A stretch of DNA of 64,000 nt. It comes from Alcanivorax borkumensis SK2. Lineage in GTDB: Bacteria; Pseudomonadota; Gammaproteobacteria; Pseudomonadales; Alcanivoracaceae. How positions within the stretch are numbered: the stretch's first letter is position 1; every line of letters starts with the position of its first letter. The position numbers and the translations under genes were made by a program. This document shows, piece by piece, positions 35,477-45,902 of this stretch. The stretch lies in NCBI RefSeq assembly GCF_000009365.1, contig NC_008260.1, forward strand, positions 1,275,501-1,339,500, written 5' to 3'. The notes beneath the pieces were generated by a model that did not search any database, was not told the origin of the DNA, and saw only the letters and a list, made by a program, of their open reading frames with translations.

Positions 35477-36486
35477 TGTTGACTCTCGGTGAGTTAGCAA
35501 AAAAACTGGATGCGGAGTTGATCGGTGAGGCCAGCCATGTTGTGGACGGTTTGGGAACAATCCAGTCCGCAGGGCCAAGCCAACTGACTTTTCTTGCCAA
35601 CCCCCGTTATCGGTCATTCTTGGAACAGACTAATGCGGGTGCGGTGCTAATTCCTGAGTCCCAGCGGGAATTTTGTCCGGTGCCGGCATTGATTGTTAAA
35701 GACCCATACTTGTCTTTTGCCAAAGCCAGTGCGTTTTTTGAAGTGGCACCGCAAGTGCAGCCGGGTGTGCATCCTGCTGCGGTTGTGGATGCGACGGCAC
35801 AGATTCACACCTCTGCGTCCATTGGCCCGAATGCGGTGGTGGAAGCGGGTGTGATAGTGGGAGAGGGCGCCGTAATCATGGCCAACAGCGTGGTTGGTGC
35901 CGGCTGTCATATCGGTGATCAGTGTCGAATTTGGCCAAATGTTACAATTTACCATGGTGTGACACTGGGTCCACGCACTACTATACACGCCAATTGCGTA
36001 ATCGGTGGTGATGGTTTTGGCTTCGCCTTCAATGGCGCCGGTTGGACCAAACTTCATCAAGTCGGTGGCGTTACCATCGGTGCAGATGTGGAAATCGGTG
36101 CTGGCACGACAGTTGATCGTGGTGCCATTGAAGATACCATCATTGGTGACGGTGTGATTCTGGATAATCAGATCCAGGTGGCCCATAACGTTGTCATCGG
36201 TGATCACACGGCTATCGCTGGGAAAGCGGGTATTGCGGGTTCAGCCAAAATAGGTTCTTTCTGCCTGATAGGTGGGGCCGCTGGTATAGCTGGCCACATC
36301 GAAGTATGTGACAAGGTGCAAATTCTGGCCATGTCCTTGGTCTCCAGCTCTATCAAAGAACCGGGTACATACGGTTCTGCTCTGCCTGTGGATAGCCAAT
36401 CTCGCTATCGCAGGAATGTGGCGCGTTTCCGAAATCTGGATGATTTGGCCCGCCGTGTACGCAAGCTCGAGCGTTTAAGCGACTAA
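35476..36486 (+). CDS. lpxD: UDP-3-O-acylglucosamine N-acyltransferase LpxD
   Basis: This 336-residue enzyme adds the N-linked hydroxyacyl chain in lipid A synthesis. It has an N-terminal uridine-binding domain (LGTIQSAGPSQLTFLANPRY), a left-handed beta-helix of hexapeptide repeats (about 110-290) with the catalytic His in QVAHNVVIGDHTAIAG, and a C-terminal helix. It is translationally coupled to skp and followed by fabZ, lpxA and lpxB. Confidence 0.97.
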   Translation: MLTLGELAKKLDAELIGEASHVVDGLGTIQSAGPSQLTFLANPRYRSFLEQTNAGAVLIPESQREFCPVPALIVKDPYLSFAKASAFFEVAPQVQPGVHPAAVVDATAQIHTSASIGPNAVVEAGVIVGEGAVIMANSVVGAGCHIGDQCRIWPNVTIYHGVTLGPRTTIHANCVIGGDGFGFAFNGAGWTKLHQVGGVTIGADVEIGAGTTVDRGAIEDTIIGDGVILDNQIQVAHNVVIGDHTAIAGKAGIAGSAKIGSFCLIGGAAGIAGHIEVCDKVQILAMSLVSSSIKEPGTYGSALPVDSQSRYRRNVARFRNLDDLARRVRKLERLSD

Positions 36487-36525
36487 TTTCCGCATGTTGC
36501 GGTACTTGCCTGTTTGGAACACATG

Positions 36526-36963
36526 ATGATGGACATTAAAGAGGTCAGGGAATATCTGCCCCATCGTTACCCCTTTCTGTTAATTGACCGGGTGCTAAAT
36601 ATTGAGCCCGGAAAACGTATCGAAGCGTTAAAAAACGTGACGATCAACGAGCCATTTTTTAATGGCCATTTTCCTGAAGAGCCTATCATGCCCGGTGTGT
36701 TGATCATCGAAGCCATGGCGCAGGCTGCAGGTATTTTGGGGTTCGTGACGGAGAATAAAAAGCCCTCCGATGGTTATATCTATCTACTTGTGGGTACCGA
36801 CAAGGCACGCTTTAAGCGCCAGGTAGTGCCGGGAGATACTCTGCATTTGTTCGCCGAGTATGTGGTGATTAAACGTAATATTATAAAATTCACCTGTGAA
36901 GCGCAGGTAGACGGTAAAACTGTGGCCAGTGCAGAAATGCTCGTGGCTGAACAGAAAGTCTAG
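36526..36963 (+). CDS. fabZ: (3R)-hydroxyacyl-ACP dehydratase FabZ
   Basis: This 145-residue hot-dog enzyme dehydrates beta-hydroxyacyl-ACP in fatty acid synthesis and competes with LpxA/LpxD for the same substrate. The active-site His and Glu are in [20 protein letters not shown]. Three ATG codons follow one another at 36523-36531; I chose the second because it gives [17 protein letters not shown], the usual start, with GGA 7 bases upstream. It lies in the lpxD-fabZ-lpxA order standard for the group. Confidence 0.96.
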   Translation: MMDIKEVREYLPHRYPFLLIDRVLNIEPGKRIEALKNVTINEPFFNGHFPEEPIMPGVLIIEAMAQAAGILGFVTENKKPSDGYIYLLVGTDKARFKRQVVPGDTLHLFAEYVVIKRNIIKFTCEAQVDGKTVASAEMLVAEQKV

Positions 36964-37036
36964 TCCATACCGTACGCCAGCGCGGAGCTGGCGTATACTT
37001 GCTTGCCTTCACCACCAAAATAAAAGTGACTAGTCC

Positions 37037-37804
37037 ATGATTCATCCGACCGCCCTTATTGATCCGGCCGCGGAGCTTGCAGATGATGTGCGGGTGGGCC
37101 CGTATTCCGTGATTGGCCCCAATGTGGAAATTGGAGCGGGCACCGTGGTGGCCTCTCATGTGGTCATCAACGGCCCCACAACTATTGGTCGTAACAACCA
37201 TATTTTTCAGTTCGCGTCCGTGGGCGAAGACTGCCAAGATAAAAAATATAAGGGAGAGCCAACCCGGCTGGAAATCGGAGACGATAACGTTATTCGTGAA
37301 TCGGTCACCATTCACCGGGGTACCATTCAGGATAACTCTCTGACTAAAATCGGTGACCGTAATCTCTTAATGGCTTATGTGCACGTGGCCCATGATTGTA
37401 TCATTGGCGATGACTGTATCTTTGCCAATAATGCGTCTGTAGCGGGCCACGCCCATGTCGGCAATGGTGTGATTCTGGGCGGCATGACAGGGGTGCACCA
37501 GTTCTGCAAGATTGGTTCTTACGCGATGACGTCGGGCTGTTCTCTCGTGCTCAAAGATATTCCTGCCTATGTGATGGTATCTGGTAATCCTGCCGGCGCC
37601 CGCAGCATGAACTTTGAGGGTATGCGTCGTCGTGGTTGGTCTAAAGATGTGGTTAGCAGCTTGCGCAAGGCTTACAAGCTGGTCTACCGCCAGGGGCTGA
37701 CATTGGAGCAGGCGTTGCTGGAATTAGAGTCCATGGAGCCGTCGGATGCGCTACAGATTTTTATCGATTCTCTAAAGTCTTCCGAGCGCGGCATCACGCG
37801 CTGA
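37037..37804 (+). CDS. lpxA: UDP-N-acetylglucosamine acyltransferase LpxA
   Basis: LpxA catalyses the first step of lipid A synthesis. The 255-residue protein begins MIHPTALIDPAAELADDVRV and consists of hexapeptide repeats (about 1-190), with the catalytic His in VHVAHDCIIGDDC, and a C-terminal helical domain. It lies 73 bases after fabZ and 1 base before lpxB. Confidence 0.97.
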   Translation: MIHPTALIDPAAELADDVRVGPYSVIGPNVEIGAGTVVASHVVINGPTTIGRNNHIFQFASVGEDCQDKKYKGEPTRLEIGDDNVIRESVTIHRGTIQDNSLTKIGDRNLLMAYVHVAHDCIIGDDCIFANNASVAGHAHVGNGVILGGMTGVHQFCKIGSYAMTSGCSLVLKDIPAYVMVSGNPAGARSMNFEGMRRRGWSKDVVSSLRKAYKLVYRQGLTLEQALLELESMEPSDALQIFIDSLKSSERGITR

Positions 37805-37805
37805 T

Positions 37806-38957
37806 ATGACACAGCGTAAGGATGCTCCGCTTGTCGCGCTGATTGCCGGGGAAGCTTCCGGGGATATTTTAGGGGCAGGCCTCATGCAGGCCCTTGAAAA
37901 TCGTTATCCTGGCGCTCGTTTTATTGGTGTGGGTGGCGAGGAGATGGCACAGGCTGGTTTGACTAGCCTGTTCCCCATGGAAAAATTGTCGGTGATGGGA
38001 ATCACCGAGGTGCTATCACACCTTCCTGAATTATTACGTCTGCGCAAATCTCTGGTCCGCTTTCTGCTTGAGCAGCGGCCGGACGTGGTCGTTGGTATCG
38101 ACTCTCCAGATTTCACCCTGCCAATTGCGCGTCGTCTTCATGATCGAGGCTTGAAAACCGTTCATTATGTGAGTCCCTCCGTGTGGGCTTGGCGCCAGGG
38201 TCGCATTAAAGGCATAAAGAAAAGTATTGATCTGATGCTAACGCTTTTGCCGTTCGAAGCGCGTTTCTATGAGGAGCATGACGTGCCGGTGGCTTTTGTC
38301 GGTCACCCGTTGGCCGATCGTATCCCGCTGGAAACGGATGTGGCTGGGGCCCGCAAGGCTCTGGCGCTGGACCGCGATGCTCGTATTTTGGCAGTACTAC
38401 CAGGAAGCCGAGGAGGTGAAGTGGGGCAATTGATGCCCGCTTTCCTGGACGCTATGGTGGCGCTGAATCACCAGGATCCCACGCTGCAGTATGTGATTCC
38501 GGCTGCTAACGCGGCCCGCCGTGAACAAATACAGACGTTGCTGAATACGCAGCCTAATTTGCCCGTGTCATTGATCGATGGACAGAGCCGGACGGTGATG
38601 GCGGCGGCGGATGTGGTGCTAATGGCTTCAGGTACAGCCACGCTGGAAGGCTTGTTGCTGAACAAACCGATGGTGGTAGGCTATCGGGTTGGGGCAGTGA
38701 CTTACGCCATTGTTAGTCGTCTGATAAAAAGTGAATTTTTTTCCTTGCCCAATTTATTGTGTCGGCAGGAAATGGTCCCTGAGCTGCTTCAGAGCCAGCT
38801 GACCACGGAAGCGATTGTTGCTGCTGTGCGCCGTTGGTTTGATCAGCCTGAGCAGGCCCAGGCACTAAAAATACAGTTTCAGAGCGTGCATCAACAACTT
38901 CGTGGCGGTGCCAGTGAGAAGGCGGCGGCGGCCGTTGCTCGTTTGTTGGAGGCTTGA
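37806..38957 (+). CDS. lpxB: Lipid-A-disaccharide synthase LpxB
   Basis: This 383-residue GT19 glycosyltransferase joins UDP-diacyl-glucosamine and lipid X. Family marks are [19 protein letters not shown] at the N terminus, [15 protein letters not shown], and [20 protein letters not shown] in the UDP-sugar-binding half. Its stop overlaps the rnhB ATG (TGATG), coupling lipid A synthesis to rnhB-dnaE as in many gammaproteobacteria. Confidence 0.97.
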
Positions 38958-39619
38958 TGGCAGATACGCAACCCTGCGACCCGTTTGCTGAGTACGGCCT
39001 AGCTGATCCGTTTATTCCTTCTGATTTTTTTTGGCAGCCGGGCATGCTGGTGGCGGGTGTCGACGAAGTGGGTCGAGGCCCGTTAGTGGGTGCGGTAGTC
39101 ACCGCGGCAGTGATATTGGACCCAAAGTACCCGATCGTCGGCTTGGCTGATTCCAAAAAAATCAGTGAAAAGAAACGTCTGGCGCTGGAGTCTGAGATTA
39201 AGTCTCACGCGCTTGGCTGGGCGTTGGGGCGAGCAGAGTCGGATGAAATTGACCAACTGAACATTCTGCATGCCACCATGCTGGCCATGCAGCGGGCAGT
39301 GGCAGCGCTGCCTGTGGAGGCGCATGCTGTACTGATTGATGGTAATCGAGTACCGGCGTTGCAGTGTCCGGCGCAGGCGGTAGTAAAAGGGGATGGGCGT
39401 GTACCGGCTATCTCTGCTGCCTCAATTCTTGCCAAAGTGGCGCGGGACCGCGAAATGTATGCCTTGCATGCCCGTTATCCCCAATACGGCTTCGACCGCC
39501 ATAAAGGCTACCCAACTGCGGTGCATATGGCGGCCCTAGAACAGCATGGCGCCTTGGCCGAGCATCGTCGCTCCTTTGGCCCGGTGGCTGCTGCAATTGC
39601 ACAAGGGAACCTGTTTTGA
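38957..39619 (+). CDS. rnhB: Ribonuclease HII
   Basis: RNase HII removes misincorporated ribonucleotides and RNA primers. The 220-residue protein has the DEDD active site: [16 protein letters not shown] near residue 33, [11 protein letters not shown], and a late Asp in [12 protein letters not shown]. It is about 20 residues longer at the N terminus than the E. coli enzyme if the ATG at 38957 is used; a TTG one codon earlier is also possible. It overlaps dnaE by TTGA. Confidence 0.95.
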
Positions 39620-42600
39620 CTGATCCCCGTTTTGTCCACCTGCGCCTTCATACCGATTATTCACTGGTTGATGGAATCGTTCGGGTTAAGGAACTGACCA
39701 AGACCTGCGTAAATGAGCAGATTCCTGCGGTGGCAGTCACCGATGATTCGAATTTGTTTGCCCTGATCAAGTTCTATCAGAATGCCATGAATGCGGGTAT
39801 CAAACCGTTGATGGGGGCGGATCTCTGGGTGCAGGGCACGCACATAGACGAACCCGCCTATCTGTCGTTTCTGGTGCTTAATGAGGTGGGTTATCAGAAC
39901 CTGACTTTACTGATTAGTCGTGCTTGGCAGACTAATCAGGATCGCGGGCGCGCTTTGGTGAAACCTGAGTGGCTGGCAGAACTGAATGAAGGCCTGATCG
40001 TGCTTTCAGCGGCGAGCCAAGGGGAAGTAGGGCAGTTATTGCTAGCAGGCAAACACGAACAGGCGCAACAGTATGCTCGTTGGCTTGTGTCAACGTACGG
40101 TGATCGTTTCTATCTGGAAGTGCAGCGAACCTCTCGACCGGGTGATGAGGATTGTTTGCATGCCAGCGTTGCCTTGGCCGAACAACTTGGCTTGCCAGTG
40201 GTAGCCACCAACGATGTTCGCTTTCTTCGTCGCGAAGACTTTGAAGCCCATGAATCTCGAGTCTGCATCCATGACGGTAATACTCTGGATGATCCGCGAC
40301 GGCCAAAAAAATATTCCGAAGAGCAGTACCTGAAATCTGCCGATGAAATGGCGCAGCTGTTTTCTGATTTGCCCGAAGCGCTTGAGAACACGGTGGAAAT
40401 TGCTCGCCGCTGCACGCTTGATATTCGTTTAGGAGAAAACTTCCTGCCGGACTTCCCGATTCCGGAGGGCATGACCATTGAGCAATATTTCGAGAAAGTG
40501 TCTCACGATGGTCTTGAGGAACGTCTTAAGGTCTTGCTCGATAGCGATGACCCTGAGTATGCATTAAAGCGCAAAGACTACGATGACCGGCTTCGATTTG
40601 AGTTGGATATCATCAACCAAATGGGATTTCCCGGTTACTTCCTAATCGTTGCCGATTTTATCCAGTGGGCTAAGGATAACGAGGTGCCGGTGGGACCGGG
40701 GCGGGGTTCAGGTGCAGGCTCACTGGTTGCCTATGCTTTAAAAATTACCGATTTGGATCCCATTGGTTACGACCTCCTGTTCGAACGGTTCCTGAACCCC
40801 GAACGGGTATCCATGCCTGACTTTGACGTCGACTTCTGCATGGAGAAGCGCGACCGTGTAATCAACTATGTGGCGGATAAGTACGGCCGTGATGCAGTGA
40901 GCCAAATCATCACATTCGGTACCATGGCTGCCAAGGCCGTAGTGCGCGATGTGGCGCGGGTGCAAGGTAAGCCCTATGGGCTAGCGGATCGACTTTCCAA
41001 GATGATTCCCGGGGTGCCTGGGATGACCTTGAGCAAGGCGTTGGAGCAGGAAGAAACTTTGCGCGAGTTTCTGGAAAGCGATGAAAATTCCGACAAAGAA
41101 GCCGCCAATGAAATCATGGAAATGGCTTTCAAGCTGGAAGGCTTGACCCGTAACGTGGGTAAGCATGCTGGGGGGGTAGTGATCGCCCCGGGCAAGCTCA
41201 CTGACTTTGCGCCGCTGTACTGTGAAGAAGATGGCACCAACCTGGTGACGCAGTACGATAAAGATGACGTGGAATCCGCGGGCCTTGTGAAATTTGACTT
41301 TCTCGGCCTGAAAACCCTGACCATCATTGACTGGGCCGTCAAAGCGGCCAATGTGAAGCGTGCTCGCGAAGGGCTGGACGATCTTGTTATCGATCATATC
41401 CCGCTAGATGACAGCCCCAGTTTTGACCTATTGAAGCGGGGCGATACCACCGCGGTATTCCAGCTGGAAAGTCAGGGCATGAAGGAGCTAATTAAAAAGC
41501 TCAAGCCTGACGTTTTTGAAGACATTATCGCATTGGTGGCTCTGTATCGTCCTGGGCCGCTGGAATCTGGCATGGTGGATAATTTCGTCAACCGTAAGCA
41601 CGGTCGCGAACCTTTGGCCTATCCGGACCCTCAGTACCAACACGAGTGGCTGGAGCCTATCCTAAAACCTTCCTACGGGGTCATCCTGTATCAGGAACAG
41701 GTGATGCAGATTGCCCAGGAGCTGGCCGGTTATACACTGGGTGGCGCGGACATGTTGCGCCGGGCTATGGGTAAGAAGAAGCCTGAAGAGATGGAAAAGC
41801 AGCGGGCGATCTTTGAAGAAGGGGCAAAAGGAAAGGGGGTAGACGCGGGCCTGGCCATGAAAATCTTTGATTTGGTGGAGAAATTCGCAGGCTACGGTTT
41901 CAACAAATCCCACTCTGCAGCTTACGCCTTGGTCGCGTATCAAACCGCCTGGCTAAAGGTCCATTATCCTGCGGAGTTTATGGCGGCCACCATTTCTGCC
42001 GATATGCAGAACACCGACAAGGTGGTGACGTTCATTGATGAATGTAAAACCATGGGTTTGCAGGTACTGCCACCGGATGTGAATTCCTGTGGTTACCGCT
42101 TTACGGTGAACCCGGAAGGCGACATCGTTTATGGTTTGGGCGCCATCAAGGGGCTGGGTGAAGGGCCCATTGAAGCTATCGTCACTGCACGGGCCGAGGG
42201 TGGTGAATTCAAGGATTTGTTTGATTTTTGCCGCCGTATTGACCTGAAAAAAATCAATCGCCGTTCTCTGGAGGCCATGGTGCGCGCTGGTGTGCTGGAT
42301 AAGCTGGGTCTAAACAGCAGCTTCCATGATAGGGCGCAATTGCTGGCCACCTTGCCGGATGCGATTGCGGCGGCCGACCAGGATGCCCGCAACGAAGCCG
42401 CGGGTATTATGGATATGTTCGGGGCGATGGATGACAGTCCGGCCACTGCCGTGGAATGGAAGCCGGCTCGTTCCTGGAATGACGAGACCCGCCTCAACGG
42501 TGAGCGAGATACTCTCGGCTTGTTTTTAACTGGGCACCCCATTGATCAGTATGAAAAAGAAGTTCAGCAGTTCGTTACTGCCCGGATTAACGCCCTGCAG

Positions 42601-43116
42601 CCCACAGCCAAGGGGGAGGCGGCCACTGTGGCTGGATTGGTCGTGGCACTGCGTATTACCCGTAGTAAACGCAGTGGTGAACGAATGGCATTTATCACCC
42701 TGGATGACAAAACCGGACGGGTGGAAGTGTCTGTATTCGGTAAGACCTTCGCTGAGTACGGCGAGTTGGTGCAGAAAGATACTTTGCTGATCTTTAAGGG
42801 CGGGGTGCGCAATGATGAGTACACCGGCAGCTTTAACCTAGTAGCCGATGAAATCATGGATATGCGCCAAGCCCGGGAAGCATTTGCTCGTCGTCTGCGA
42901 GTGGCGGTTCCCATAGAGGAAGGCTTACCCGAGCAGCTTCAGCAAATGCTGTCGCCGTATCAGGGGGGCAATACGCCAGTATTGCTGGATCTGGATCACA
43001 GCATCGCCGCCGCGAGCTTTTGGCTGGGTGACGAATGGAAGATTAGCCCTCACGAATCGCTTGTGGAAGAGCTGCGAATCCGCTTTGGAGAAGACGCAGT
43101 ACGGATGGAGTACTAA
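39616..43116 (+). CDS. dnaE: DNA polymerase III alpha subunit
   Basis: This 1166-residue replicative polymerase has the N-terminal PHP domain ([20 protein letters not shown]), the palm with catalytic aspartates in MPDFDVDF and [18 protein letters not shown], the HhH and beta-clamp-binding region, and a C-terminal OB fold ([20 protein letters not shown]). The start appears to be TTG at 39616, nested in the rnhB stop as TTGA; the next in-frame Met is too far downstream. A TTG start would limit translation and tie it to rnhB. Confidence 0.96.
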
Positions 43117-43462
43117 GGCGACAAAACGCGCGGCACCAGAGAAAAAGGGGTGTGACTGGCGGGTGGCGTGATTCAGTGGCCTTCAACAGCCACGCTCGGA
43201 GCGGTCAGGCCCATGGTTTATCTTGCTGTGCTTCCGGATTGCCGCTTGGAGCGTACCCACGCCTCTATATTGAAACAGTTTGCAACCTAGCCATGCCGAC
43301 CATGTCTCGACCTTGTCATCGGGTTGCGGCTACACTTGTTGCTCTCTTTATATGGGCAGGTTGCGTTTGGCGCTCCAGCGTGACGTTTCTGCCATATTAA
43401 CGCCATAGAGAGGCCATTCTGGCCCGGGCGCATGCTGATAACATCTTGGACAGGCAAAGAAT
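43117..43462 (+). other. Gene-free stretch between dnaE and accA
   Basis: These 346 bases hold no convincing gene. An open frame of 82 codons from 43152 has no ribosome site and an unlikely composition. A weak promoter-like pair (TTGCGG near 43324 and TTTATA about 17 bases later) could serve accA. GC-rich palindromes or a T-run terminator were not seen. Confidence 0.5.
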
Positions 43463-44434
43463 ATGAATCCCAATTTCCTCGAATTTGAACAACCGATTGC
43501 CGACCTGGAAGCGAAAATCGAGGAACTGCGTTTGGTGGGCAGTGGCAGTGATATAAACATTTCCGAGGAAGTGGCCAAGTTGCAGGAAAAGAGTATCACG
43601 CTTACCGAGAGCATTTTCCGAGGGCTAAGCTCCTGGCAAATTTCCCAACTTTCCCGTCATCCTAAACGCCCCTATATGTTGGATTACATCAAGCGGATCT
43701 TTACCGACTTTGATGAATTGCATGGTGACCGTGCCTTTTCTGATGATCCTGCGATTATTGGGGGCATGACCCGATTGAACGGGCAGCCAGTGATGGTGAT
43801 TGGCCATCAAAAAGGCCGCGAAGTGAAAGAAAAGGTTCGTCGCAATTTCGGCATGCCGAAACCGGAAGGTTACCGTAAGGCGCTGCGATTGATGGAAATG
43901 GCTGAACGGTTCAAGTTGCCGGTGCTGACGTTCATTGATACGCCTGGGGCGTTTCCGGGGATTGATGCGGAAGAGCGCGGTCAGTCCGAAGCCATTGCCC
44001 GTAATTTGCGTGTAATGTCCCAGCTCAAAACTCCCATTCTCGCCACTGTTATTGGTGAAGGGGGGTCCGGTGGGGCGCTGGCGATTGGTGTGTGTGACCA
44101 TTTACAGATGCTGGAATTTTCTACCTATTCGGTTATTTCTCCAGAAGGGTGCGCCTCCATTCTTTGGCGCAGTGCGGATAAAGCCCCTGAAGCTGCGCAA
44201 GCCATGGGCCTAACTGCCGGGCGATTACATGAGCTCGGCATCGTTGACCAAGTGATCAAGGAGCCTCTGGGAGGCGCTCACCGGGATTATGACCAAGCTG
44301 CCGATGCGATTCGCAAGGCATTGGCAGCACAATTAGAATCGCTTTGTTCCATGGAGACTGACGCCCTCATTAACCGCCGTTACGAACGTTTGATGAGTTA
44401 CGGCAACGTGGTTAGCGACCCCGCCGACGAATAG
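43463..44434 (+). CDS. accA: Acetyl-CoA carboxylase carboxyltransferase subunit alpha
   Basis: AccA with AccD transfers the carboxyl group from biotin to acetyl-CoA to give malonyl-CoA. The 323-residue protein begins [20 protein letters not shown] and shows the crotonase-type oxyanion regions [19 protein letters not shown] and [15 protein letters not shown], and [14 protein letters not shown]. It lies 2 bases before tilS. The accB, accC and accD genes are not in this window. Confidence 0.97.
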   Translation: MNPNFLEFEQPIADLEAKIEELRLVGSGSDINISEEVAKLQEKSITLTESIFRGLSSWQISQLSRHPKRPYMLDYIKRIFTDFDELHGDRAFSDDPAIIGGMTRLNGQPVMVIGHQKGREVKEKVRRNFGMPKPEGYRKALRLMEMAERFKLPVLTFIDTPGAFPGIDAEERGQSEAIARNLRVMSQLKTPILATVIGEGGSGGALAIGVCDHLQMLEFSTYSVISPEGCASILWRSADKAPEAAQAMGLTAGRLHELGIVDQVIKEPLGGAHRDYDQAADAIRKALAAQLESLCSMETDALINRRYERLMSYGNVVSDPADE

Positions 44435-44436
44435 TC

Positions 44437-45738
44437 ATGTCTGATGCTGCTAGGTTCAGCCAGCGCTTGGTTGAACAGGCCCCAGACGGGCCACTGTTGC
44501 TTGCCTTAAGCGGTGGCCTCGATTCCTCTCTATTGCTCCACCTGCTTGTCCAAGCAGGTTTAGCCCCGCGCCTTTGCGCTGTCCATATCGATCATCAACT
44601 GCAGGCGGATAGTCGCGCTTGGTCGCGTTTCTGTGGGGCCTTGGCGGATAAGTATGATATTGCGCTGACGATTGAACCGGTCACCGTGAGCATGGCTGAA
44701 GGGCTGGAAGCGGGTGCTCGGGACGCCCGCTACCAAGTGCTATTGCCACTGGCTCGAGCCAAAGGCGCGACGCTGGTGCTGGCACACCATCGCAATGATC
44801 AAGCGGAAACGGTGTTGTTCCGGTTGCTACGGGGAGCGGGGGTACAGGGGCTGTCAGCCATGGGTCAGCACAGCCAGCAACAGGGTGTAACGCTCTGGCG
44901 ACCGTTACTTGGCCTGGGTCAGCATGTTCTTGAAAAATGGGGGGCAGAATTATCGCTTAATTGGTTGGAAGACCCCAGTAACCAGGACCAAAGCCTGCGA
45001 CGTAATTATCTTCGCCATACTATCCTTCCGGCACTGCGCGAGCGTTGGCCCGGTGCTGACGCCACGCTTGCCCGGGCCGCAGAGCACATGGCTGAGGCCA
45101 ATCAATTGCTGACAGAAGTCGCGGTCCAGGATGCCGCAAGCATAGGCGTATCCGGGGCTGTTCTGCCGCTGCCGCGCCTGGCGGAGTTATCCTTGGCGCG
45201 CCAACGTAATGTACTGCGGTGGTGGCTGCAGAAAAACCGGGCCTCCGCCCCCAGCGCTGCCGTTCTTGAACAGATTCGAGTGTTGCATCTGGCAGCAGAG
45301 GATAGCCAAGCCCGAGTCGAGTGGGGCGAATATGCGGTTCGCGTGCATCAGGGAGCTCTACACTTTGCTCGTCGTGAAGCCTTCCAGCCCTGGCAAGGTG
45401 ACATACTCTGGCCTGAAGGCGAGGCACCGCCGGACTTGCCCCGTTGGCGTTGGACACAGCACGCTGTGGAAGGCGCAGTATGGGTGCTGCGACCTACTGG
45501 GGATATTCAACTCCGCTCATTCACCGGTGCCCTGACTCTGCGGCGCAATGGCTTGCGCCAGAAAATCAAAGAGCTCTGGCGTGCGGCAGGCGTGCCGCCT
45601 TGGCAACGCCGGCAGTGGCCGCTACTTTGCCGAGATGGCGAGGTGGTGAGTGTGCCGCTGGTGGGGCTGGCCGATGGCGAAGCGCTCGAGCGCGCTGAGC
45701 GCTGGTATTTATTACCGGCTGGTTCTGCGTCTGACTAA
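44437..45738 (+). CDS. tilS: tRNA(Ile)-lysidine synthase TilS
   Basis: TilS modifies C34 of the tRNA-Ile CAU anticodon with lysine so that it reads AUA. The 433-residue protein has the PP-loop SGGLDSS at residues 25-31, LAHHRNDQAETVLFRLLRG, and WLEDPSNQDQSLRRNYLRH, followed by the C-terminal TilS substrate-binding domain (NGLRQKIKELWRAAGVPPW). It is tightly linked to accA, the common arrangement. Confidence 0.95.
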   Translation: MSDAARFSQRLVEQAPDGPLLLALSGGLDSSLLLHLLVQAGLAPRLCAVHIDHQLQADSRAWSRFCGALADKYDIALTIEPVTVSMAEGLEAGARDARYQVLLPLARAKGATLVLAHHRNDQAETVLFRLLRGAGVQGLSAMGQHSQQQGVTLWRPLLGLGQHVLEKWGAELSLNWLEDPSNQDQSLRRNYLRHTILPALRERWPGADATLARAAEHMAEANQLLTEVAVQDAASIGVSGAVLPLPRLAELSLARQRNVLRWWLQKNRASAPSAAVLEQIRVLHLAAEDSQARVEWGEYAVRVHQGALHFARREAFQPWQGDILWPEGEAPPDLPRWRWTQHAVEGAVWVLRPTGDIQLRSFTGALTLRRNGLRQKIKELWRAAGVPPWQRRQWPLLCRDGEVVSVPLVGLADGEALERAERWYLLPAGSASD

Positions 45739-45902
45739 TAATCCTGTCGGGTTGCCTGTGTGGCACCGGCTCATTGTCCGTTCTGTCTCACAGGGAAATA
45801 CGACAGGTAGCCTCGTTTCCTGCTGGCGGTTCAGACAAACTTATTCGCTATTCGGCTCAGGGTTCTATTGCAAAAAACGCCTCTCAGCATAAAGGAAGCA
45901 CC

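Noticed and set aside
43152..43400. An 82-codon frame between dnaE and accA
   Set aside because: No ribosome site, Cys/Trp/His-rich composition and no recognisable domain.
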